This document shows, piece after piece, positions 11,058 to 21,352 of a stretch of DNA of 64,000 bases. A program made the position numbers and the translations under genes. Numbering within the stretch: the first letter of the stretch is position 1; the number at the start of each line of letters is the position of its first letter. The notes under the pieces were generated by a model. It was not told the DNA's origin. It saw nothing but the letters and a program-made list of their open reading frames with translations, and did no database searches. Source of the stretch: Macrolepiota albuminosa (taxonomy: Eukaryota > Basidiomycota > Agaricomycetes > Agaricales > Agaricaceae); contig JAMWFC010000090.1 in the NCBI GenBank assembly GCA_027475525.1, positions 1,116,001 through 1,180,000 of the forward strand, written 5' to 3'.

Positions 11058-13372
11058 TCAGTCTTCATCCTCGGAAAGCGACATCGAGTCGTCGAGCGGC
11101 AAGAGGTCGCCAACTTGCACGTGGTTAAGGCTTTGCCACTCCAGAGCCTCGTTGCAGTCGGCTTGATACTCCAGCAAAGTATCCATACTCCTGGTCAAGT
11201 TGGAATACCGGAGTCGCGAAGCCATAATCTGCTCGCGTGCTCGCTCGTGCTCACGACCTAGTACCGCTCGCATGCTTGCCGCACGCGCCGCCATCCGCTC
11301 TATCACCTGGGGAGGGTAAAGGGCCACCACGGGATACACCAAGTCCTCCCCCAGCCACTCGTAAGAGTCGCCAGTGACTCGTGGCTGAGGCTGGGGGGTC
11401 CACGACGAGGGCCCACTCGAGCTCGTCCAGAGCTGTGTCGCCAAGTCGCCTTCACTTACCCAGGGGGCGGCAGGCTCCACCGTCGGCAACTCCTGGGACT
11501 CGCCAGGACCGTCCCGCAAAGTCTCCTCCAACTCCCCCTCAGCATCCTCATTGCCGCCCTCTTCCTCCTCGCGGCTTGGCGACCCTTCCCTTTTCTCCTC
11601 CTCCCCGGCCAACTCCTGTGCGCCAGCGGGCTCCCCCATTACCACGTCACCCTCATCTCCTGGGGCGCCAGCAGTCGAAACATCGTGTGGCGCATCTTCA
11701 GGTAAGACAAGGGGGGACAGTAGGCGGCTAGGGCCTGCCTCTCCGCTAGAAGGGGGCAGGCGACTCGCGGCAAGGGCCTGTTGCAACTCCTTCATCTCCC
11801 TGTCCTCAGCACTTGGAGAGGGGGATGGCGACTCGATGCGTACTCGCTTGGCCTTACCCTTGCCCTTGCTTGGGGAGGAGGCCTTGCGTTTTTCCTGGCG
11901 CTTGCCAGCGCCGCGCTTGCCGACCGACTCCGATTCATCTCCTTGGCGCGTCGGCAGCGCCAAGGAGGACTTGCTGATCTTCGCCGCCCTCCCAGCGGCA
12001 ACCTCCCTACGTTCCCCCTCAACAAACTCCCTCGCCCGCTTCACCAGAACAGCTCGGGAAAAGGTCCTCTCGACAAAGGCATCAGGCGCTCCGCCCCGCT
12101 CGCGACTCTTGGCGCCATCAATGGTACAGGCACGCTTGAGAGTGCCGCATCGGTAGCACGGTTGAGCGCCAGTGGGAAACCAACAACTTTCGGGGTCGTT
12201 GTCAGCCCAACATTTGTCGCACTAAGACCAGTCTAGTGGAAGAAAAGTTATAAAAAAACAAGTTGCTTACCGCTCCCCGCGAATCTTTGAACTCTTGGCA
12301 CGTCGCCAAGGAAACTGTACGCTTGTTCTTCATCTCGGGAATCTCCACTCCTCCCTCAATGCCCTCATCCATCACTACATCTTCCCGGCACGGCAAGAGC
12401 AGACCCTTCAACTCCTTGTCGTCGAAAGTGGTCTGACTAGGGAGCTGGGAGAGAGTCAGTAGAAGGTCGGCAAAGTGTCACGACGGCGTACCTCGTATTG
12501 AGGACCCTTCCCCTTGCGAGACTAGCGACAGTTACCACCGGTAAGAAGAAGCGCCAACGACAGCAGACTTACCTTTTTCTTCAAAGCCTTTCCAGGCTTT
12601 GAAGGCGAACCCTGTGTGCCTGCCGGCAGTGTGGGGCTCTGAACACTGCCGGCGCGAGACCCCTTGCTGGAACCCTCGGCAACGGACTCCTTCTTCTGCT
12701 CCTTGGCGAGCTCTGCCCTTGCCACCGCCAAGGAGTGCGCGGCAGCGGCAGCGGCAGCCTCCTCCTGCTCTTGCTCGATCTGCAATCGAGCAAGAGGCTC
12801 CAATACCTCTTGCTTGCTACAAGGAGATAATTCAGTCCATAGCTAGGGAAGGAAAGGTCAGGAGATACTCACTCGGTTGCCGATGCGCTTACGGTCATCG
12901 GCAACGCGCCAGAGAGAATATCCTCCAGCTCATCCTCGATGGTGGGGACAGGGGGAGGCGCCTAGGTAACAATCAGCTAAGCGACACGGCGGGAAGCAGA
13001 AACAACTTACGAAGCGGGAGAAGGGCGCCAACCACTCGGCGCCACGATTATCGACATATCGGGCACGACACCACTCCCGCACCTTGATCTCGCGATCCCA
13101 GCCAACGCCAAGGACCCTCACCTCATACCACTTCTCCAGTAACTTCATCACGCCAACTACAAGATTTTGCGATCCCAGCCAACGCCAAGGACCCTCACCT
13201 CATACCACTTCTCCAGTAACTTCATCACGCCAACTACAAGATTTTGGGACGCCTCGGCGCCAACGCCCTCGATATGGCGGATGAAGCGGTTGGCCTTAGC
13301 GATGTAAGCGTACGCGGCCTCTTGAGCAGCTTGAGAGGGAACGGGGGGCGGAGTTGGAATACGGAAGGACAT
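11058..13372 (-). CDS. Spliced antisense accessory gene of the gypsy element
   Basis: Six exons can be placed by eye on the minus strand: 13,372-13,011, 12,961-12,873, 12,816-12,573, 12,521-12,492, 12,444-12,271 and 12,221-11,058. The introns are 47-56 bp with GT and AG ends. The ATG at 13,372 opens MSFRIPTPPPVPSQAAQEAA. Exon 1 holds one 77-bp duplication that breaks the frame only as written. The middle is Ala/Lys/Glu-rich and probably helical. The start of exon 6 has a cysteine cluster CX2CX8CX8CX2CX6C, close to a fungal Zn2Cys6 pattern, followed by basic stretches (KGKGKAKRVRIE) and a long acidic tail ending SEDED. This suggests a nuclear, possibly DNA-binding protein, which is inference. 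It lies wholly between pol and the 3' LTR and is not part of gag-pol. A captured host gene or an element-encoded regulator are both possible. Confidence 0.7.
13092..13245. repeat. 77-bp tandem duplication in antisense gene exon 1
   Basis: Perfect, period 77. It breaks exon 1 of the minus-strand accessory gene. Confidence 0.9.
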
Positions 13373-13532
13373 ATTTTTATTTTTGAGCGCCAGGAAAAGA
13401 TGGGGAGAGGAAACGAAGTCCAAACTCACGCGCCAGGACTATAAACAAAATCTCAAGAACGCACGGACCACCTGTCACAAAAGCGGTAACGGTAGCCTTA
13501 TTTGGTGACTGAGGACAGTCAATTTTTCAGTT

Positions 13533-13541
13533 GGGGGGAGA
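13533..13541 (+). other. Polypurine tract
   Basis: GGGGGGAGA sits directly before the TGATAGG start of the 3' LTR, where plus-strand DNA synthesis of an LTR element is primed. Position and composition both fit. Confidence 0.75.
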
Positions 13542-14480
13542 TGATAGGACCCCATACAGGATCAGCGCATCAACGGCAGGCGACGGCAACGCGGCACCAA
13601 CTCAAAATACCTTAGCGCGCGCTAATTATCCAATTTGGGCGATATTTGACGGCCGCGCACGGCAAGAAGCAGATCCGATCAATGATAGCGCCGACGGCAG
13701 ACAGAATGACAACTGACAGATGGCATCAGTCACTGACGACAGCGCTTAGCGAGAAGCTTGATGATCTATCAAAAACTGACGGACAGCTTGGCGTTTGACC
13801 TTGGCATCTGACACCGCTTACCGTCTCGATTTGGCGCCCAACGTCGCTTAGGTGTTCTGACAGGCAGGAGGGTGATGGATTGATGGTTTAGCACCGCGAT
13901 CTGCCGCCGGGTGGTGCCAAGGGTCCTCAAAGGACGGTAGGGATCTGAAACCGTTGGAGCTACCCCTATGAAATTTTCCAGTTTACCGCACTTTGGCGAT
14001 GGTTGGTCACTGGCGACGGTGAACTCCTTGTAGTATATATATTACTTACCGACTTGTACATACACCATCAGACGAATAGACCAGAGTTTCCCCCTTTACT
14101 TCAGTCTCCCTTACGCTCAAGAGCTCATTTACGCTACGGTCAGCAACGTCAAACTCATCGGCAGTTGCAGACGTTCGCCAATACTCGACACACTCGCGCC
14201 TTGCAACTACGGCAGGCATTATCGACGCTTAGACTTCGCTAAGCTTATCTTGCTCTTGCCGCTTACCTTTGCCGTGTTCACTTACCGCATTTCCTTAGGC
14301 GCTTTACCTTAGCGCTTGACACTTGCCGACCCCGTTACCAACTATTTCCTCTTTTTCACAGACGCGTTCTCTGGGACCTGCCCGGGACTCCTCATATTAC
14401 TTTTAGCACGCCCAACGCACACTCTTGGTACGGTAACACAATCGTTACATTTGTTACTGACCAAACTTTGGGCGTCATCA
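13542..14480 (+). repeat. Gypsy 3' LTR (939 bp)
   Basis: This is the same length as the 5' LTR and identical to it except at 13,617, 13,693, 13,806, 14,333, 14,340 and 14,408. It ends GCGTCATCA and is followed by the GCGC target duplication. Confidence 0.92.
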
Positions 14481-14484
14481 GCGC

Positions 14485-14615
14485 ATCGCCCAATCACCTC
14501 TGCTCAAGCACACCGGGACCCTGCCGGGACTCCTCACAAACCCGTACGCCAGGTGCTGGAGACGGCGTTGTACTGCGTATACGTCCAGCGCACCCAACTA
14601 CAGTTGGCATCATCA
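14485..14615 (+). repeat. Solo LTR inside copia, right part
   Basis: This is the end of the LTR that begins at 522, cut off by the gypsy insertion. It ends GGCATCATCA and is followed by TCGC (14,616-14,619), which matches the four bases before 522. Confidence 0.75.
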
Positions 14616-17600
14616 TCGCCCCATTGAAGTTTTTGGGAGCTTTCATGTAAATCTCCTCGTTCAAATTGGCTTCAAAATAAGCCCCGACAATGTTGATTTG
14701 ATGTATTTCAAGGTTAAGCATGGCAGCAGTAGTTAGAAAAACTCGCAATGTGGTGAATTTTGCAACAGAAGAGAACGTATCATGATAATCAATTTCAGGA
14801 ACTTGAGAAAAGCCTTGGGCTACAATTCTTGCTTTAAACTTCATGTGATTTCCTTGACCATCGAGCTTTTCTTTGAGAACGATTTTACTTCCCACGGCCT
14901 TTCTACCCGGAGGTAAATTATTTACCTCCTCGAAAACGCCTTTGTTAATTAGTTGTTTGTATTTGTCCTCTACTGCCTGCCTCCAACTATCCGCTTCTGA
15001 GGTTCGCATGGCCTCACGCATTGATGGTCCAGATGTAGCCACATGAGCGACATGAGTATTGACTTCGTTGTTGTCCCCCTGCTGGTACCTGATCAGAATC
15101 CGTCGAGATCGAACTGGAAGCTGACGCCTTGGTAAGCTTTCCCATTTTGCCTTCTTCTTTGGTGCGCCAGGGGTTTCTGCGTCATACACGTCCTGTTCTG
15201 GAGTAACAGGATGAGAGGTCACCATAGACGGAGATTCCTGATCGCTGATGTCACCTTCAGGTGCACTAGCGTAGTTGTTGCCTTCAGTCAGCTGACTGAG
15301 GTCAGAGGGATGCATAGGCACGCGTATTTGATGAGGTAAGTCATCCTCAGGATATGTTGTCGTATCAATGGAGTCATATACCAGTTCTGACCAGGCTTTA
15401 CCAGTATCGTGCTCGACTTGTGCAAGCTCGCTAGGAATGTTGTCCTCATGAAATTGTACATCCCGGGAAGTGATTAGTTTTCCATTCTCGAGATCTTCTA
15501 GCCTGTATCCTTTAGTTTTGCCTGCCCACCATCCAAGTATACGAACCCTCACTGCATGGGATTCAAGTTTCCCATGCCTTACCTCTTTTGGAATGTGTGC
15601 CCATCCAAATGATCCAAAGACACGCAAGTGAGATACGTCAGGCTTTTCATGTGAGTTACTCCATTTGGTGAATGGTATTTTGCCGTTTAAAGCTAACATA
15701 GGCATATTTGAACGAATATATGTGGCGTACATGAATGCCTCGCCCCAGTAGCGCAAATCCATATTTGCTGCATGGAGCATGCTACGCGTCATCTCCATAA
15801 GAACAGCGATCATGCATTCTGCTATCCCGTTCTGCTCGTGCCTGTAGGGGTTGGTAGTTTCATGAACTATACCATTCATCCTGCAGAACTTCTCGATAGT
15901 GGAATTAACGAATTTAGTGCCGTTATCCATTCGGATTATTTTGACTAATTGACCTGACTGCCTCTCGAGATGGGCAACAGTTCCATGCACCCTTCCGCTG
16001 TTTCCTCCTTACTTTCCAAAAGTGAGCTATTGGGCAAGCGGCGACTTACTTCGATGATTACAAGAGCATATCTTTTGCCATCCCAGGTGGGTACGTTCAT
16101 AGGTCTGACGAGGTCCATGACAAGCAACTCGTTCTTGTCGTAGCTTTTTGTACTGACTTCGGGAAGAGGGGGCCGAGTCAACTTTCCCTGGACACACCCA
16201 CTACATAATCAATCAAATTCCCGAGGTAATTTGATTCTTAAGCCAGTTACGAGGTCTTGTTCCATCATTTTGTTGATCGTTCTGGGACTAAGGTGCCCCA
16301 TCCAGCGATGCCACAATCACATTGTCGACTCGCTCGCAATATAAGCGACCTGATTGTTTTCTATTCCTAGGTTCAGGCATTCGATTTGGTACATTGTGCC
16401 ATGATCACCCGTGAGTCTGGCACGTAAGAATTCCTTGTTGCCCCAGGCCAAACTAATGCCAAAAGGGAAACTAGTCAGTACTGTGCCTGCTCGTTGCAAC
16501 AATCCGAGGCTAATAAGATTTGCGCCTAGCTTCGGTACGTATAATACATTGTCGAATTGTACATCATTTGTACTGTCCACGACATATGTTCAAAAAGCAA
16601 TCAAATCTATACCGGACACGGCTAGGCGGTTGTATTCTCCAACCAAAATATATTGATTTTCAACATCACGTATTTCGTTAAACCAGCCTTTGTCTGTGAC
16701 CATATGACAAGACACAGCACTGTCAAGTAGCAGTCCGGAGGGCATCCCATTTGACGTAGCCATTAAAAGTTTCCCTACTTCTCTTCCAAATGTTGGAGAG
16801 CTATCCACTGATACGTTCACGTTTCCCAATGTTTTAGGTTTCTTCGGCTTGGGACATTTGGGGCTCCAATGACCCTTCTCGCCGCAGTTATGGCAAGTAT
16901 CCTCTGGCTTAGGCTCCCGCTTTGGTTTGACCTTCCTTTTGGAATTCTTTACATCTGATTTACTCCCACTGGACACGCCGCTGGGTCTAGAAACGAAAGC
17001 AAGCTGTTTATTTGATGTGTTTTCCTCCTGGGTTAAGCGATTGTACACGGATATTAGTTCCGCTGATATGCTTTCGATGGTAAGAGAATTTCCTTGATAT
17101 AACAGATTCTGCTTCATGACTTCCCAAGCTGCGGTACCGGGCAACAATAATAAAATGGCATTGATGACCGTGTTGTCATCGACTTTGTGGCCAGCATCAG
17201 TAATACAACGGCATATATCAAGGTAAAAACCGATATGGTTCGTTATAGGTGAATGACCGTCCCATTTTTTTGCATACAATTGCTGATAATAGTAATGTAC
17301 GTTCATACCGCTTTGTTGGTCAACGTAACTTTTGTGCAGGTGATCCCAAATGGCTTTCGCACTTCGAAGGTCAATAATAGAGTCTTGCTGCGTATATTCG
17401 ATGGCGCTACAGATTAAGCCAACGGCCGCATCGTTTTTGCTTAACCACCGCTCATATTTTTCATGAGCTTGTTCCCATATGAGGTAAGGCTTGGACAAGA
17501 TGATGTCCCAAGATTCCTGAACCTCTTCTTCCTTCTTGACAGTCGGCATCAAACTATCCTTAATGGCTGGAGCCAGACTATCATCGGTGGGATTGGGATA

Positions 17601-17807
17601 GGATGTATTAGTCGTACCTGGGAACTGGTCAGGGGGCTTTGGTGGACATTTGTCGCGCCCACTTGTGATACCCCAGAGCGATTTTGACTGTAACGCAGCC
17701 TTCATATTATCAGACCATATGTGATAGTTATTTCTGTTGAACTTCGCGAACTGTAGAGTATTGGAAGTTGATTCGCTGACAGCGGGGCCCATAACCTGTC
17801 GCAGCAT
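14616..17807 (-). pseudogene. Ty1/copia gag, protease, integrase, start of RT
   Basis: The minus-strand ATG at 17,807 opens a copia-type gag (MLRQVMGPAVSESTSNTLQF; FNRNNYHIWSDNMKAAL). A CCHC knuckle (CHNCGEKGHWSPKC) lies near 16,860-16,900 and a protease site reads LLLDSAVSCHM instead of the usual DSG. The GAG-pre-integrase HHCC region and the integrase core (MDNGTKF; NGIAECMIAVLMEMTR) follow. RT starts after 15,000 and breaks at NFNGA, at the LTR insertion. It is broken by in-frame TGA codons at about 16,590, 16,317 and 16,210 and by a frameshift near 15,990. It continues at 521-1. Order Gag-PR-INT-RT is diagnostic of copia. It is the oldest layer of the nest. Confidence 0.9.
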
Positions 17808-17939
17808 AATGCAGAATATATGTATTCACATATATAGTACAATCTGAAGTTCAAAATCGAAGATAATTAATATGAGTAAATGAGTACCTAGTATTACTTA
17901 CCTGAAGTTCGAAATCAAAGATAATTCGAACTTCAGGTA
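17808..17939 (-). repeat. Copia leader or LTR edge with hairpin
   Basis: Upstream of the copia ATG are two near-copies of a 25-bp word (about 17,842 and 17,902). A perfect inverted repeat lies at 17,899-17,913 and 17,925-17,939 (arm TACCTGAAGTTCGAA, 11-nt loop). This could be part of the copia 5' LTR, but the 3' LTR is outside the window so I cannot fix its limits. Confidence 0.4.
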
Positions 17940-19416
17940 TCTGTACGTATTTTATAAGTGAAGTTGAGACATTTCAAATTTCATGGAAGTTTTATGACAT
18001 AACAAAACAAAATGAAATGTATAGTAAACGAAACGTATGTCATGAACGAATCATATATGATCTCGTATTGATGTAATTCTCCGAAGTCAAATGTCATTTT
18101 CTTCAACAAAGTTTCCTAGGGCAAAAATCAAGAAACTGGTATAATACTGATCCTGTTGTACAGAAGTAGCATATATTTTGCTCCTTGAAAAACAGGAAAA
18201 TATACTATTCCAATTTGATTTTGATAATGTTCAGTCTACTGATCTCGAACTGCAGTTCCTACTAAAACAAGGAATTTGTCGAGTATATCTAACTCGGAAC
18301 TTTGATCAAGGGCTTTCCAGAGTAGATAAGTTTATGTTATAACATAAGGCGCAGTAGCCATATACAAACAGTTGGGTGTCCAGTTTAGATGATAGTCTGG
18401 CTACATCTATATCAACCGCATTGTGATACCTTCCTCACGGTCGTATAAGTGGATTCCTGATATCGCCATTGATGTTCTATTATTTTATCCCAGGAATTGG
18501 ATATCAATCAAGTACAGATTTCAAGGTACAACCTTTGCATGGAGGAAAGGATCCGACTTGTTTGACCTCAATAACTTCTTCGTAGAGTGACACAATCACA
18601 TACCATGGTCCGTCATTGAAGCTTTGAAGTTTTGATCCTCTCAATATTCAGACTATTTTTAGTATTTTGGTATCCCAGTTTGTCTGTCAGTACTTATGTG
18701 TCTTGACACCCATAGTCTTTTCACTGAATGCTTCTGCACAACCGCCGACATTGTCAGGTTCTGCTGGAAACAAAGAAAAGAATGACTAAAATCCTTGTTT
18801 CACAATTTTTACAACACGAGGCGTCGTGGTTGCTCTTTTATCCTGAGAATGAAGACCTACATTCTCTGTTCATAAAGGTCACCATCGTGAATTCCATTCT
18901 AACTTATAGTGGATATTTACATTCCTCAATGTTGATTATCAAATAATTAATATTCTGCATGATGGTTCTATGAAAGTCACAATGGCTAGGGCTTCTCCAT
19001 GCTTCTTCAATGTAAATAGCCATTAGACTTTGAATCCACAAGGTTGTAATGATCGAATTCCTCGCAAGCAAAAACAGCGTAAGCTCAACCCTCACGACCA
19101 CAAATGTTTAGGTGGTATCTTTGTACCTGCCATATCCGCCCTCCTCTCATTACAACTCACTTCTTCTGGTTGCTTATGGAAGTAGGAGAACCTCTCCTTT
19201 ACCACGGCAGAGATGTCCTTGAGGGTAAGGCAACATTGTAAATTCAAGCCTATGCCACAAAAAAACCTGTAAACTATCACTGGTCCGTGGGGGATCCAGG
19301 ATTGTTCATGGGCCTATCTGCTGGCTGTGGCAGAGACTCGGACAAAGACTTGAGCTTTACAAGCTGATTCTGAAATGGGTTGATATAGGGCATAGATATT
19401 CTGTTTTTCACCCCTG

Positions 19417-19488
19417 GCAGGACGGTATATGCTTCTTGATGGCACTTTAGGGGGGTTTCTCTTGCTGACGGTAAGTACCCTAAGCATA
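19417..19488 (+). repeat. Inverted dispersed repeat, copy 1
   Basis: About 70 bp starting GGCAGGAC and including GCTTCTTGATGGCACTTT, a run of G, and GTAAGTACCCTAAG. The same sequence, diverged, occurs in opposite orientation at 21,287-21,352. In one frame both copies encode LLDGTLGG followed by LTVSTL. They may be the ends of a decayed element or two independent fragments. Confidence 0.6.
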
Positions 19489-19637
19489 CCAACCATACCT
19501 CATCTCAAATCTAAGATCGACAATCTGACCTGGTCTAGAACTGCTGAGGTTGGTAGGAAGGTCCCAGCGGTGGAGAGGTCGGGAGGTTCCAGGAGAGGTT
19601 TGGAGGTTATGAGGTCTCGAACTTCTTGACCAGACCA

Positions 19638-19809
19638 CACTGTTGATGAATTAGTTTGTTTTCGTGGAATATCTTGACCGGACCAGAATTCCATGAATAT
19701 TTTGGATGACCGTTGAATTAGTTTGTTTTTGTGGACTATCAAATTCATTTGTTTTCATGGAATATCAGACATTTATCTGTTGAATTAGTTTGTTTTCATG
19801 GAAAATTAG
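19638..19809 (+). repeat. Degenerate short tandem-like repeats
   Basis: Four spaced copies of a unit close to GTTGAATTAGTTTGTTTTC followed by ATGGAATATC lie within 170 bp, at irregular spacing. There is no coding sense. Confidence 0.6.
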
Positions 19810-20401
19810 TGTGTGATGCCAAGAAAAGAATAAATAACATTTGTAGTTACATGAAACATTATAAAAAAAACTCAGCTATGATCAGGAAGCTACAAGAAAT
19901 GTTGACTTCAACTGAGCATGTTTGGGTCTATATCATTGTCCTCTTATGTATACCAGTCCGACAGACCCCAGAACAGTTCACCAGCATATGGCACATGTGA
20001 AGAACTTGCATTGTATGCTCCACAGCTCTGGGGTGGTGGTGGTGGGCACATGTTGTGGGAAAGCAAAATGGTACCAGGACGAAAAAGATCAGACAAAATT
20101 GAAAAGGTAAGATAGGATTTGGCAAATACTTTCAACTTGAGCTTAACTTCGATCCACCAACTTCTGTTTTGCTTCCTCAAGTGTGGGATGCCAGTGCCTC
20201 TACAACACCAAAGAAGAGAGTGTCGGAATAGAATCATTGCTGTGGCGGCAGCGTGTCTGTTACTTCCTCGCATCTCAAGTTTTTGTTTTTGTTTTCTTTG
20301 TTTTACCTACTTATATTCTTCTCTAGGACGATTGTGGGTTGATTGTCCTATATAGTTATTTAGCCACTATCCTCCCTTAGTGGGAGAGACCCCTTTTACT
20401 A

Positions 20402-20434
20402 GCCCTCAGTTTTTTTTACCAAAGACTGAGGGTA
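20402..20434 (+). repeat. Hairpin with T-rich loop
   Basis: CCCTCAGT and ACTGAGGG flank a loop holding a run of T and ACCAAAG. A smaller hairpin (TCCC..GGGA) lies just upstream. The function is unknown. Confidence 0.5.
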
Positions 20435-20654
20435 CGTTACTTTACCTCCCGCTTACCCTAGCCCATACTTACATTTGACCTGTAGCATTAAGACTTACTT
20501 CGTATTACAGAGAGGAGGCTTGCAGCAAATGCTAAAAGTTGTAGAAGCTACTATAAGTGTCAGAAAGTGAGCGCGATATTGTGCGCGTCATTATACGCGT
20601 CAGTCACGTGTGCTCGGCTCAGCCAGTACAAGACAATTTTATCTACTCGAAATG

Positions 20655-20853
20655 CCTCAGTTCGTCTCACATTAACGTGCGCGAAACTGAGGTATGGAAA
20701 CTTGTTAAATTTACTTTACTTACTCATTACTTACTTATCACTTTAGTTCTGTGACTTACAGGTAATGAATATAGTTCGTCTCACATTAACGTGCGCGAAA
20801 CTGAGTTCTGTGACTTACAGTACACTACGACCTCTGCACGTTGAACTTCGACA
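20655..20853 (+). repeat. Direct copies of a hairpin-forming 33-mer
   Basis: A 33-bp word starting AGTTCGTCTCACATTAACG and ending GCGAAACTGAG occurs at 20,659 and again at 20,773. The first copy is bounded by CCTCAGTT and AACTGAGG, which can pair. A second word, AGTTCTGTGACTTACAG, occurs at about 20,744 and 20,805. These copies are at spacings other than 77 and are therefore separate from the 77-bp duplication here. Confidence 0.6.
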
Positions 20854-20930
20854 CGTCTCACATTAACGTGCGCGAAACTGAGTTCTGTGACTTACAGTAC
20901 ACTACGACCTCTGCACGTTGAACTTCGACA
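20777..20930. repeat. 77-bp tandem duplication in intergenic DNA
   Basis: Perfect, period 77. It is outside the gypsy element, in repeat-rich DNA. Confidence 0.9.
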
Positions 20931-21286
20931 ATAAGTGAGTCTTCTAGTCCAATAGTTCATAACATATACTGAATTTATAAATATAGAAATAAGTCATTCA
21001 TTAGTACACGAAATCCAAAGTACAATGAAAATAATCTCAGACTCGTGAAATGTTCCCCTAAGGCAGTAGTTGGGGCTGCATGTTGGGTACTTGGGTAGGG
21101 CTATTGAATATCTATGTTCATTGTCAGGAAGGAGGTTGATAAGTATGAGGGTATAGAGGTATGGAGGTTTAAAGGTATGGCGGTACGGAGGTATGGAGAT
21201 ATGGAAGGTGAGGTCAACAGTAGATTGGAGATCTCGGGAGGTGCTATTTTGGTAAATAGAAGCATGACCGTACAACCTCCTGACGT

Positions 21287-21352
21287 CTTAGGGTACTTAC
21301 TGTAAGCACAGATAACCCCCCTAAAGTGCCATCAAGAAGCACGAAGTGTCCT
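21287..21352 (-). repeat. Inverted dispersed repeat, copy 2
   Basis: This is the reverse-complement partner of 19,417-19,488. It contains ACCCCCCTAAAGTGCCATC and CTTAGGGTACTTAC. Confidence 0.6.

Larger units (their letters stand above)
1503..14480 (+). mobile_element. Full-length Ty3/gypsy LTR retrotransposon
   Basis: The order is 5' LTR, putative primer site, gag-pol on the plus strand, a spliced gene on the minus strand, a polypurine tract and the 3' LTR. The element is flanked by GCGC at 1,499-1,502 and 14,481-14,484. About 13.0 kb as written, it contains eleven 77-bp duplications (probable assembly artefacts) and a 985-bp solo LTR, so the native element is nearer 11.2 kb. Pol order PR-RT-RNaseH-INT and the GPY/F-like tail place it in Ty3/gypsy. 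It sits inside an older solo LTR, which is inside a copia element. Confidence 0.9.

Noticed and set aside
11381..12236. Plus-strand open frames of 116-201 codons opposite the accessory gene
   Set aside because: They are shadows of the minus-strand coding exon, which is GC-rich and Ser/Pro/Ala biased.
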